In this document: positions 38,331 to 49,785 of the stretch, in pieces
How the letters are laid out: each line of letters starts with the position of its first letter
How positions within the stretch are numbered: the stretch's first letter is position 1
Assembly: GCF_028502605.1 (NCBI RefSeq)
Contig: NC_079233.1
Coordinates: 5,394,001-5,458,000 of the forward strand
From: Trichoderma breve
Taxonomy: Eukaryota; Ascomycota; Sordariomycetes; Hypocreales; Hypocreaceae
Direction: 5' to 3'
DNA: 64,000 bases
Notes under the pieces: model-generated
Databases searched by the model: none
What the model was told of the DNA's origin: nothing
The model's input: the letters and a program-made list of their open reading frames with translations, nothing else
Made by a program: the position numbers and the translations under genes

Positions 38331-39119
38331 GGTCTCGCCAACTGCTCCTCATTGCCCCCTAACGGAGAGCAGGCAATGGAGTTTCGGCAGCACAATTCGC
38401 GAGGTCTCACAGGGACGCGTGCAGGAGGAGCTTAACTCCTTTGATGAGGAGGCGGGTTGAGGGGGTCTGGTATGTTTGGTGGGGTCAATGGCAGCGGCCA
38501 CTGAATTCCGACTTTAGTGCTGCTGCTGTAGCGGTCTGAGCGCTGAAATGTCGAGCCACAGCGGTTCTATAGTGGGGTTGGGTGCTTATGTTGGGCTCAG
38601 TCGTCGAAACACCGCTATGTTGCCAATATGTAGAGAACCTGCATGTGGAATTGAGGTCTCCTCCAGCTTCCCATTGCAAGTAAGGGCTAAGATAACATCA
38701 AGCACATCGCCACATGCGGTGATTTCGTTCGTACAAGCTTGTTGGTGTAATCTGCTACCCCTGGCGGTTCCTCAAATATATTGCATTCCCGTCCTTTTCT
38801 CACTCAATGTCACCAACATCTTGTAAACACCTGCTGGCTAAGAGTGACACCGGGTGCGTTAAGACCAACACGCCTGTTTTGAGTGGCTGGCCTTGGAAAC
38901 TCTCCAGCCGCTTGTACGACTGATGGCCTTTAATACAAGGCTCATTTCATCTAAAAATAAAATGATGGGCGACAAGCTGAACAGCCTGATTCTGCCTAAG
39001 CCAGCGACTGCACTGCCTACAAGAATCCTCGAGGGCGTCCTTTTCCTCATCTCTCCACTCTATGATTTCCTTCACTTATTCAAGTCTGCTACCTCCGGCA
39101 ATCTTGTCCAATATTTTAA
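38331..39119. other. divergent intergenic region
   Basis: Promoter region between the Kelch gene (-) and the STAND-module gene (+). It contains an MBF-type ACGCGT at 38415-38420. No gene seen. Confidence 0.55.
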
Positions 39120-40864
39120 ATGACCAATTCTCTCGAAATCCTAGGAGCGGTGGAAACTGTTTTGGGGCTAGGGAGTCGAATCTATAAATTCTTTAGCGAT
39201 GTCAAGGACGCACCGGAAGAGGTGCGTCAGATGTGTGCACAGTTGCAACTTCTCCAGAAATTGTTCCCGGAGATCGCACGATCAATTTCTGAACTGGTTC
39301 ATGCTATGCCACTGAGCCTCGAAATAATCTTTGCTTGTCTGAAAGGATGTGAGACGGAGTTCAACACATTATGGTTGGCTGTCGAACCGCTCCGTACGGA
39401 GCCTGGCATCATCTGGAGTGATGTCCTGAACAAAATTGCTGCTAGTGTCAAATGGGTCGTCAAGACTGAAGAGTTTGAAAAGTTTACCAAAAATCTCGAG
39501 ACGGCGAAACAGACCTTGGTTCTCGCCATGCTTCTTGCTGGGATGTGAGTGCAGCGGCTAGTGAAGCGTTGCTGCTACATGCCATAATACTGACATGAGA
39601 TTTCAACCAGGAGAGTTGATAGTGTCGTACTTGATGAATTGTCATCCATCGACACTAAACTTGACGCATATGGTCGTACACTTAATTCTCATCTTCATCA
39701 TGTTCACAAGAAGATCGCATTTCAGCTAGAACAGCTCGAGTACAGGTTCTTGCAAAGAATAGATATTCTTTCGGGAACTGCAGCTGAGGTTCATGGGCAA
39801 AATAATCTCCGAGTTACTGAACTTTACGACAGCATTATCCCAAATGAACTATTACAGACTGGCGACCTATCTACTGTGCAGTCGGTTGACAGCAACGTGG
39901 ATTTTGCAGTTTCTAGCTCTGGAACACTGGACATTGGCCCAGTTGATTTCCCGTTTGAAAATCAACAAGAAGATATTGCGAATCAAACCAAAAAGGACAT
40001 CGAAATTTTAGACTCTCTATTACCGGGGTTCCGAGACGCCATACGGCAATGGGAGGTGGTCGCCTACGCAAATGGGGCAGATGATCCCGAGAATATTGCA
40101 GTAGAATCCTCTAGTTCTACCTTCAGCAATGTGATTAACCAACTTAAGGAGGTTGAAGAACGACAGGCCACTAAAAGACATAACCGATTTGGGGGAATAT
40201 TTGAAAAAATTAATGATTTTACCCAAGGGGCCATGTTACTGGACCCCATAGGGATCTCTACAGTGGCATATGCTGGAATGGGACTTATATTTGAGGTAGG
40301 ATAAAAATCACAACACCGAACGGAGATGAGCTAATTGATATCAAGGCCGCAAGACAATGGGCGGAGTATTTCGAATTAATCAGGGAAGCACTGCGCGAGA
40401 TGCAAGATGCCCTGGAGACCTGCACCCGAGAGTACGAGCTCTACCCGGAACCCAAGCTCAAGGTCATAATAATGGAGCTATATACCGAAAGCTTTTCGGG
40501 GATGACAATAGTGCTCAAGGTTCTGCGAGAAAAGTCGAAAGTATGGGCACAAGGGCGGAATACTCAGATTTTGAAAGACACCATCGCGAAGATCCGGCGG
40601 TCTTCCCAGAAAGTTATGAAGGAGGTGGAATATCTTCATCGGAGAGAGCTGCGACAAGCCCATCTCCGACTTCGTGAAATCGACAGGAAGCAAGACCAGG
40701 TTATTCGAGCATTGGATGAGCAGAAGAAGATCTTGATCTCTATGCAGGAAGAGCAAAAGGCTTTGAATCTCATCAATGATCATCAAAAGGTCGTGCAGAT
40801 GTTGCAGCAGCTGTTGGCCAAATTTCCTCCGCCAGCTGCAGTTGGAGCTTCTATTAGCGAATAG
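39120..40864 (+). CDS. fungal STAND-type N-terminal modules without an NTPase domain
   Basis: Three exons: 39120-39544, 39611-40295 and 40346-40864, giving 542 aa. Residues 1-142, encoded almost exactly by exon 1, are all-helical and read like the Helo-like/SesA-type N-terminal domain of fungal STAND proteins (LEILGAVETVLGLGSRIYKF, DVKDAPEEVRQMCAQLQLLQ). From about residue 300 the sequence resembles DUF7708-type N-terminal modules (DPIGISTVAYAGMGLIFEAA, ETCTREYELYPEPKLK). The last 110 residues look like a coiled coil (RELRQAHLRLREIDRKQDQV). There is no Walker A, NACHT or repeat domain. Such modules in fungi are linked to non-self recognition and regulated cell death; whether this protein does that is inference. 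The intron 2 donor is GTAGGA, weaker than usual. Base composition looks more AT-rich than the flanking housekeeping genes. Confidence 0.7.
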
Positions 40865-41639
40865 AAAGCGAGAGATCAATTGCGAGTTGAATGTTTGTAC
40901 TCGATGTATACATTAGTAGTCTGCCAAGCTGCCCTGAGATTTAAAAGTAAATTTGCACTGACAAGTTATCGGTTATATCTGATTCAGACACCAGATTACT
41001 GATCGCTGTGAGGCGTTGGAGTCTGCTGCTTAACGCATCAGTATGCAGCAATCCTCTCCTGCTCCAGTATGCCAAAAAGCATTGTCGTAGGAATTAAACT
41101 ACACGCCATTATGGCTAATCCAACTTTACAGGTTAGGATAAGCAAAAGAGAAAACTGTTGGAGAAATAGAATTGTCATGTAGGCTCGCAGCTCTAGAAAT
41201 GAGGTCTTACAGAGGTGGTTGGGTGGATACCCGTACAGTGCGCGAGGAGTATTTTCCAATGCTGAGAACAGCAGAAGACATTTACAGTATAAATTTCTCA
41301 TCGGCACGGTATTACCACAGCGCCACTGGATCGCAAGCGCCAAAGGTGTGCAACTGCTTCACTTCACTATCAGTAGAATTTTCTAGCTCCACTGCGTTTA
41401 CTCAACTTCCTCCAAACCATCACACCGCAAGGCCGGCCCAATTGAAGCTGATTTAGTTGGGGAAAAGCCTTTGTTTTATTTTTACCCAGTACGTTGGGCA
41501 AAGACTTTGAAAATTCTTTGCTGTACACATTATCCGATAAAATCTTCCCTTCCACAACTGAGACTCTCATTTTGAGATTCTGAACAAGCCAACCGACTAT
41601 CATCCATATCAAGATATTTGACAGCATCATTGGTACACT
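40865..41639. other. intergenic, promoter of dus3
   Basis: No gene seen. The short minus-strand frame at 41038-41343 resembles no family. Confidence 0.55.
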
Positions 41640-44112
41640 ATGGCTACAGAATCTGATATCAAAATGAATGGACAACATCCGGATGTTGACTCGCAACCAG
41701 AGGAGCGAGCTGCGAAGCGAATTAAGATTGACGACGCAGGTGCTGCTCTGGACCACAAGGGAGAAAATGGCCAAGAGACGGCTCAAGTTCCTCAGAACGG
41801 CAATCATGTAAAGCATTCAGACAGTCAAACCCAGCCGGTGTCTGAGACTTCAAAACCATCAGAGGAGAATGGTGAACCCGCAGATCGGGTCAAGGGCATG
41901 GCTCCCATTAAGAAGGAGTAAGTCATACGTCAATGACAGCTCGCGTACGATCCTAACTTGATCTTCCTAGGTATCTCATCGATATGTCAGGGAACCAGAC
42001 TGAGCGTTCTGCTGCTGTGGATGACGACGCTGCTGAGGGTCGAGGTTCTAATGACCGAGACCAGAGAGATGGGCAAGATGCGAGAGATCGAGGAAAGAAG
42101 GGAAAGAAGAAGCAAAAGGGCCAGAATATTGATCGTTCATTTGGAAGATTTGACGATGCTATTCCACTTTGCAACAGCAGGGCTTACTCTGCAGAATTCT
42201 CGCCAAAGGAATGCCAGTACGGTGATGCGTGCAAGATGTGCCACGATCTACGCAAATACCTGAGCGAGGGCCGTCGCGAAGATGTCGAGGCTCTCGGCGG
42301 GAAATGCCCTGCATTCGAGGCGTATGGCTACTGTGCTTCAGGCTGGAAGTGCCGGTTCGTCAAGAGCCACATGCAAGAAATTGAGCACGCCGATGGCAGG
42401 AAAGAGCTGGTTTTGAGCGACAACCGTCCGCCCAAGGTGGAGCCCAAGGAGCCGCCCAAGGAAGAAGAGTCTGCTCCTCTGGAGGCTTCGGAGGAAAAGG
42501 GATCAAAGTTTGAGGAGAGAGGGAAAAGCGAAGACGAACTGCGACCCGGCATCTTCAACGTTGTGACTATGGGTCAGAAAATTGAATTGAACCGCAAGAG
42601 ACTCGACTTTACCAAGGCAGACGAATACATCAAATGGCTGAATCACGAGGCCGGCATCAGCCAGGACTTTCATCACCGTCGCAAAGATCAACCAGCTCTA
42701 GGTCTCGAAGACCTTCGGGCTCGATTTGTCGACCCCCCGTTCAAGCCATCCGAGAAGCGCCGCCTGTACTTTGGTGCAGAGACTCCGACTCTTGCTCCTT
42801 TGACGACTCAGGGGAACCTCCCATTCCGACGTCTATGTGTAGAACTCGGCTGTCAAGCGACTTACTCGGAAATGGCTTTGGGAATGCCCCTGCTTCAGGG
42901 CTCCAAGCCTGATTGGACCTTGATGCGCGCTCACAGGTCTGAGATTACGCCCCCCAAGATGAATCCGGGAGCTATCCCGCTGTTCGACGACTATAACCAT
43001 TCGCGCGATCTCAAGTTTGGCGCCCAAATCTCAGGTAGTGCTCACTGGGTTGTCACCAAGGCTGCTGATGTTCTCAACCGCTACTGCCCTCATCTCCGAG
43101 TAATCGATCTCAACTGCGGTTGCCCAATCGACAAGGTCTTCAAGTCAGGTGCTGGATCTGCTCTTCTTGATGCCAGTGGCAAAATGGAGCGCATGATCAG
43201 AGGCATGAATGCTGTGTCTGGCGAGATTCCCATCAGCGCCAAGATCCGGACTGGAGTTCGCAAGGACCGCTCAACCGCCACCCAGATCATCGGCAAGCTG
43301 GCCTTTGGATCTCGCGAGCATCGCGAACGACTTGGTGCTCCTGGATGCGCCGCACTTACTCTTCACGGCCGTAGTCGCGAGCAGCGGTATACCAAGACGG
43401 CAGATTGGGGTTACATTGGCGAGTGTGCTGCTCTCATTAAGACATACAACGATGAAAAAGCCAAAATCACCGACACCATTGCTGAGCCAGATGCGAGCAC
43501 CCTAGCCAATTCAAAGGACGGACGCATGTACTTCCTCGGAAACGGCGACTGCTTTTCCCACGTCGACTACTATGAGCACCTTGAAAAGGCTCGCGTTGAC
43601 ACGGTCATGATTGGCCGCGGAGCCCTCATCAAACCCTGGATCTTTGAAGAAATCGAAAAGGGCCAATACCTCGACAAGTCTTCCACCGAACGCCTTGGCT
43701 ACATTGAAAAGTTTGTCAAGTATGGTCTCGAAGCGTGGGGCTCGGATGAACTGGGCATCGGCTACACCAGACGCTTCCTCCTCGAGTATCTCAGCTTCGC
43801 GCACCGCTATGTGCCAATTGGTCTGCTGGAGCACTTGCCTCCACGACTGAACGATCGGCCACCGGCGTACAAGGGCAGAGATGAGATGGAGACGATGATG
43901 GCGTCTGACAACTACAAGGACTGGATCAAGATAAGGTACGCAAACTGTTTCAGCCCCCATTTCTCCTACTTAGTTTTGGCAGAACTGCCTATGCATTGTT
44001 GTAAAATATGAGCTAACTTGTGGTTCACAGCGAAATGTTCCTCGGACCCGTTCACCCAGGATTCCAGTTCCAGCCCAAGCACAAGTCGAACTCTTACGAA
44101 GCTGAAGGCTAG
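41640..44112 (+). CDS. DUS3: tRNA-dihydrouridine(47) synthase Dus3
   Basis: Three exons: 41640-41917, 41971-43935 and 44031-44112, giving 774 aa. It reduces uridine 47 of tRNA variable loops to dihydrouridine, using FMN and NAD(P)H. A charged N-terminus is followed by two CCCH-type zinc fingers at about residues 174-182 ([13 protein letters not shown]) and 204-225 ([16 protein letters not shown]), which mark Dus3 among the Dus enzymes. The FMN-binding TIM barrel starts near 367 ([20 protein letters not shown]). The catalytic Cys lies in [16 protein letters not shown] near 474, and later FMN motifs are [14 protein letters not shown] and [11 protein letters not shown]. The C-terminal exon encodes [19 protein letters not shown], the expected end. 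Slightly over 500 bp separate it from convergent pex13. Confidence 0.95.
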
Positions 44113-44620
44113 TGCTGGTGTTCGTCGCAAGCTAAATCTACGACGTAACTTGCAGTGGTGTTATACGTGCTATATATGATGATAAAAGACTGCCTTTAAA
44201 ATTTTGGGCTCGTTAGCCAAGGCGACGTAGCAGTACATGTTCAAGACATAAGAATAATAAGATTCACACGAGCTGATTAATACTGTTCCAAACGTCATAA
44301 AGTAGATTTAAAAAAGTGTATAAAAACTGATGATACAAATAGTAGACACGCCGACTTTTATACAAGAAAAATGGAGGGAATCATCCACATCTCCATTAAA
44401 AAGCGCATTAACACATGAGGCTAATGTGGTAGCAAAGTACGTTTCCAAAAAAGCTCAACTCCCGTGGTTTAATAACGACACGTTACAAAAGAAAATGAAA
44501 AGTGTGCACGCCCTGTGAATTATAAGAAAAAGAGGAAATGCTATGCCAGAGCATCAAATCGCGTGGCCTTGGTTGGCCGACTTTCATCATTACAGTGCAG
44601 AAAAGAAAAAGCTTGGTCGT
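44113..44620. other. intergenic between convergent genes
   Basis: AT-rich 3' regions of dus3 and pex13; no gene seen. Confidence 0.6.
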
Positions 44621-46061
44621 TTAAGAGTAGAAGTGACTCCTCTGCATGCCGTCTGCCGTAGCGTACTCCTTCTTGCCCTCCTCGGATGAGGATGAGCTGG
44701 TCAAGGAGTTGGTCCTGCTGTCGGGGGCAGCCTTGAGCTTCTTGGGTTCGGATGTAGATCGCTTCAAGACCTCGAGGTAGGTAGAGGGCAGGTATCCCTG
44801 GCGGCCGTCGCGGCTACGGCAGTGCCACCACTCGCTGGGCTGGCCGGCGGGGTCATTCTTGCTTAAGACAGCGACGAGGTCGCCCTTCTTTCCCTCGAGC
44901 TCCATGCCGTTGGGCTGCTGGGGAGTGAAGTCGAAGCGGAGACGGCAGAACTCCAGCTTGGCGGGATCAACAGGCTTCTGGGCCTCGAGGGCCTGCTGCT
45001 CCATACGTCTCTCTTCCTCCTCGACGTTGGCAGAGATGCTCTTGATCACCTTGGACATGAGGTAGGGGAGGCCGAAGGCGGCGAGGAGGAAGAAGAGGAG
45101 GGGCTTTCGGCTAGCCTTGGGAGGCTGAGAAGATCCGCCGCCGGGGCTGCCAGATCGACCCTGGAATAGGGCGAAATCTGAGGGATTGAGAGACGCGGCA
45201 TCGGCTGGCAGAGGACGGCCAGTGAGCTTGGCGAGGAGAGTTCGGATCCAGCGAAGCAGGGTGAAGATTCCGAGCAGGGAGCCCAGAGTGTCACGCAGGT
45301 TGCCAAACTGCTCAGCAACGGAAATCATAGCTGGTCAATGTGTTAGCCATCCATAAGAGCAAGATCGAATTGGAGGTTGACAATCAAGACTTACCGAAGA
45401 AGGAAGAATGCGTGGCCATGTATGTGCTCTCAAGCATCTGCGCAAAACCACCAAAGGCAGTGACAACGCCCTCGAGCATCTGGAAAGTGGCCTGGGTGCC
45501 GTTGCTGAAGCGGTTTACCATGCTGTTGGGGTCGCCCATGCCCATACCACCACCGTACATGCCGCCGCCGTACATACCGCCCATGCCTCCGTAACCGCCA
45601 TACATGCCGCCGCCATATCCTCCATATCCGCCTCCAAAGCGTGAGTAAGGACTTGAGTAGGGTGATGAGTATGCACTGTTGTAACCACCATATGGCGAGG
45701 CTCCCATGCCTGGCATGCCTGCCATACCACCCATGGCGCCGACGCGGGTGTGAGCGGCGGCGTTCTGGTTGATGGAAGCGGCGAGCGACGCAGGGCGCTC
45801 AGGTATCGGTGGTGCGTCCATGGAGGCGACAGATGAAGCAGGCGATAAGGGTGCTGATGATGCTGATGCTGGTGAGGATGGGATGGTAACTGTGGAGGGA
45901 GGCTGGTCAGCATGTGAAGGTCACGGGCGAGCGCGCTTTGGGTCAAAGCAGAGAGAGGCAAACGAAACTACCGCAGCCAAGAGGCAGCTTCGCGTCAAGG
46001 ACTTACGTGAAGGTGCTGAGCCAGCGCCAGCTCTCTCCCAGGGCTTAGGTGGCGAAGCCAT
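44621..46061 (-). CDS. PEX13: peroxin Pex13, SH3 docking protein of the peroxisomal importomer
   Basis: Three exons on the minus strand: 46061-46007, 45889-45395 and 45330-44621, giving 419 aa. Pex13 sits in the peroxisomal membrane and docks the cargo receptors Pex5 and Pex7 with Pex14. The start MASPPKPWERAG is typical, and the 55-nt first exon is recovered only by splicing. Residues about 75-140 are rich in Gly, Tyr and Met (GGYGGYGGGMYGG); in this family the YG-rich segment is reported to form a meshwork that lets receptors pass. A hydrophobic segment lies near 259-278 (PLLFFLLAAFGLPYLMS). A C-terminal SH3 domain at about 310-374 has the ALYDF-like RFDFTP and ends GYLPSTYLEVL. The tail is Ser-rich. 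No peroxisome-type promoter element was sought beyond inspection. Confidence 0.93.
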
Positions 46062-47719
46062 TATGGGGGATAAGAAGAGAAATGAAGAAGAAAAACAACA
46101 ACCGGGGTATCACAATAGTACAGGAATTGCCGCCGAGGAGCGCGTGCGCTTGGTCGAATCTCGCTATGGTGTGGACAAGGAGCTGTGCAAGTAGGGAACC
46201 AAACCGGATGGCTGGGAGCTGCCGAAGGATTGGTTTATGATTTTTTCAGCTGGGGCTGCGACAGGCCCCAGGTGTGGCGATAAGCGACGGCAAGACGGCG
46301 GTATCGACAGAAAAAGAATAAAAGAGGGCGTAAGGCCGTGGTCTATGAACGCGTCGATTCTGACAGGCACAGCGCGAGGTCAGATGGTGGAATTGGAAGA
46401 GGAAGGGGAAGAGTTGCGATAAGGTTGTGGTTGATGGAGAGGGGAGAGCGAATGGCTGGATGCAATCACAAGCCCCCGGCTTGGTAATTAATCGAGGCCC
46501 AGGAAATCCCGGGGCTCGCGTGGTTTCGCACCGGGTACGAGGGCAGTACTTGCGAGGCAATCCCTGCTGACGCGGCGCAGGGGGTACCGAAAAGGTATCT
46601 CCCTTGCATCTTCCCACTGAGGCGGAGCTGCGGCTGACCCTTCTGGGGGACGGGAAAAGCGGGGCGCCGTGGTTAGTGGTTTGTTTGCCTCGGCATTTCC
46701 ATGACGACGGCTGGCCGACGGCTAATGGCTCTGTGGTACTGCAATTCCACCAGACGCATCAGGATGGATCAGCACGCCCAGCTAATTTGCTGAAGCGCGC
46801 GCTGCACGTCGCCACTTTGTAGCGGCCTGGTGCTGTTCTAGTGTTCTGATGCTGTAGAGCAGCGGAGGCTGGCAGCGGACTGCAGCGCTGTACCCGTACT
46901 GTAGCGGGCAAGTTGATTGGCCTGGGTGCGAGTCTCCAGCGCTGTGCAGCTGTTTTGGCTGGATCAACAAACCTGGGCGGCTCGTATCCGCCGAATGTTT
47001 ACTTGATTTTTGTGCATCTTGGGTTCCAAGGCAGACAGACATTGGCAGAACAGCCACACAGACACACACAGACTCAGCTTTCAGCTGCCATGGCCGCGGC
47101 TACGTTGCGACCAGAGCGACCTCTGAGTGGCTGCGAGGTGCATGAGCCGAGTCTCACGCATATATCCATGGCTATGCAGATAATCATTAGCATGCACCCC
47201 GCGGCTTGTTTTTTGTTTATTCATTCATTTCGGTCGCTGTGGTTGGGCAGTGGAGCGGCTTATGTACGGGTGCATGTAGATTCCCTAGCAGGTTTGGCGG
47301 GTGAGATACCTGATACGGCACGAGCGTGTGCAGGGCATCCGATTCGAGCGAATTGATGGCTTGGTGCACAAAGGCCCGGGAGGTTGCATTTGGGCATTAA
47401 TCTTGGAAGGAATGGAGATTGGGAAGCAGACAGATGTTCTATTCGATCTGTGACGTTTGGTGATGAGTAAATCACCATTACAGAGGTACGAAGAGGCTGT
47501 TCCGATGCGATTAACCTGTCAATGCTCAATTTAGGTCAAATTGGTTACATAAGACGAGCTGTAGTGATGGAACCCGTGCTTGGAATGCTAGTGACCACTT
47601 CATCTCATATCCAATATAGAGATCCATTGATATTGAAATGGATGTAGCTTGATGCCCTCTTTTCTCCTCCCAACTTTCACTTATTTCATAGATTGTATCA
47701 ATATCTACTCATAACCATC
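46062..47719. other. divergent intergenic region
   Basis: About 1.66 kb between the pex13 and LigD-type starts, with no gene seen. A CA-rich run lies at about 47055-47075, and an inverted repeat ATCCATT/AATGGAT at 47622-47643 lies just before the LigD-type gene, beside a CCAAT box at 47611-47615. Confidence 0.55.
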
Positions 47720-49185
47720 ATGCAGCAATCACGCAAACGGCCTCCCAACCCCGACCTCGTGCCCAATCCCCTCATCAAGAAGCGCAACCTCACCTGGTCC
47801 ATCGACTCTCCCTCATCTCATCCCCATCCCCATCCTTATCGTCCTGCTTCTCCCAGCATCTCGACCGCCTCCATCCCCTCCGGCAGACCCACCGCCGGCA
47901 CCACCGCCGAGATCGAGTCCGGAGCCGTCGAGATACCCGACCATCTAGCACGCTTCTCATCAACTCTCTCCTCACATCTGCGCCCGACATCGGCTGGCGT
48001 CCCTCAGCTATCTGTCTCATCCTATTCGCACCTCTACCAGAGCTGCCAAGGGAGCCCCCGCGGTGCGCATTTCGTGGTGCACCAGCACGACCATCCCGTG
48101 GCCGGTCCGCACTACGACCTGCGTCTTCAGATCAACGAGACGAGCAGCGTCAGCTGGGCCATCATGTATGGGCTCCCTGGTGATGCTAACAGCAGCCGCC
48201 CGAGCCGCAATGCCACCGAGACTCGCATCCACTGTCTTTGGGCAAGTTTCACTTCCAAAATCTTGATTTGATGCTGTTTCTGATCTACCTTACCTTACCC
48301 TGCACATATACAGGCGCCGCTTGCTGCTGACCGCCGAGAGCAACGCAGAATCACCTTGTCGAAACCGCGTCTCCAGAGACGGGCTCCCTCCTCATCTGGG
48401 ACACGGGCACGTACTCGATTCTCCCACGCCCCAGCAAACATGCCCCTACTCGAGACCCCTCCTCGCCGCTAGCCTCTCACCAATCTCAGTCTGCATCTGC
48501 ATCTCCAGCTCCCTCACAGACGGCCCAATCTCTGCTTCACGCTGCCTTTCAGGACCGTAAGATCCGGCTGCGTCTCCACGGAGTAAAGCTCCCCGATCCC
48601 TACGTCATCAATCTCCGCCTGACCAAGTCGGAAGACGCCGCAGGGCGGTCTAGGGGCCTGAAAAGACGGGCTGCAGGTACTATTCGTAGGCGTCGAGGGA
48701 GAACGACACGGGCCCAGCCACAAGAGCGGGAAACCAGCTCTTCTTCTTCTTCTTCTTCCAGCGGCGAGGCTGATGATGACGATGGCCATGACTTGGATGA
48801 TGAAAAGCCCCAAACCGAAGCCACTGACGATCCCTCTGTGAGCGAACAGCAAGACGCTCAAATCCGCCTCACAAACGCCTACCCCGGAGCCTCAAACACC
48901 ATCGGCAGCATCCACCAACGAAGATGGTACCTCTCCCTAGACCGCCACGCATGTGGCTTTACAGAGAAGCGGCGTCGCGGCCGCAGTAGCATATGGGAGC
49001 CTCCTCCGGCAGAATCACCTTCAACCTCGGAACCAGGACCCTCGCGACTCTCGTTTCCGTTTTACGTCCGCGGGCCGCAGTTTGAACAGAGCGTGGTGAC
49101 GGGGAGAAGAGGAGAGGACGTTCTGCGGGATGAAGGCGTGACTACCTTTATCCCGAGGAAAGGTTGGATGCCCGTGATGAAGTGA
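47720..49185 (+). CDS. DNA ligase D-type 3'-phosphoesterase domain protein
   Basis: Two exons: 47720-48241 and 48349-49185, giving 452 aa. The core resembles the 3'-phosphoesterase (PE) domain of bacterial LigD, which trims 3' phosphates and ribonucleotides at DNA breaks in end joining. The metal-site motif reads HFVVHQHDHPVAGPHYDLRL at about residues 116-135, with the first His, HYD and Arg kept but two extra residues between the first His and HYD relative to bacterial PE domains. After the intron, NHLVETASPETGSLLIWDTG matches the EDHP...G...WD block. A Ser and acidic insert ([15 protein letters not shown]) splits the domain from a C-terminal part rich in Arg and aromatics. No polymerase or ligase domain is present. 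The start at 47720 is preferred over an in-frame ATG at 47693. The donor is GCAAGT (GC-AG intron, 107 nt). Confidence 0.75.
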
Positions 49186-49785
49186 GCGTCTGCGAGGAGA
49201 CGCCGCTGTTTCCATTTAAGTCGTAGGCCATGTAAACTATTTGCCTGCCGAGTATCTTGCCTGGATGCTGCCATAAACAAGCTCTACCACCAATATTGTA
49301 AATATCGACATGACTTGCAGCACTAAGAGCAAACACGCTGCCAAAACCCATGCGTCAATGGAGTCATTCAGATTTCTCTTTTATTTGACTAAACTACAAA
49401 ACTGCTACTATTTTTGCCCAACCCGATTCAGTCTGCTTAATCTTAGCACTGAGCAAATCGCCTGTACCTAGCAGACCACCGAAAAAGAAAGAAAGAAGAA
49501 AAAGAAGAAGAATGGCAACCTAGTTACAATAGCAGCGTGATTTTACGCAGGCTCAGCTGCCGCCATATGATCGAAACATACTACGCCAAACCGCAAAACG
49601 CCAGTCTATGCCAGTGACATTTGGCACCCACCATCATATCTATATAGTTCATTGCTTAAACCGCGTTCCCCATCTTGTGACGTTGACCGTCTCGCTGCAG
49701 GAAAGAAGACGAGACACAGTATAACTCGCTCCACAAAGAAAATAAAGCAAAAATAATGAAAAGAGCCAAACAAGATGAAACTCCA
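49186..49785. other. intergenic between convergent genes
   Basis: The 3' regions of the LigD-type gene and cac2, AT-rich with a purine run near 49480-49512. No gene seen. Confidence 0.6.

Noticed and set aside
37654..38460. 268-aa plus-strand frame
   Set aside because: Antisense shadow of the Kelch gene; its Ser and Gly runs mirror the acidic and Pro-rich coding stretches.
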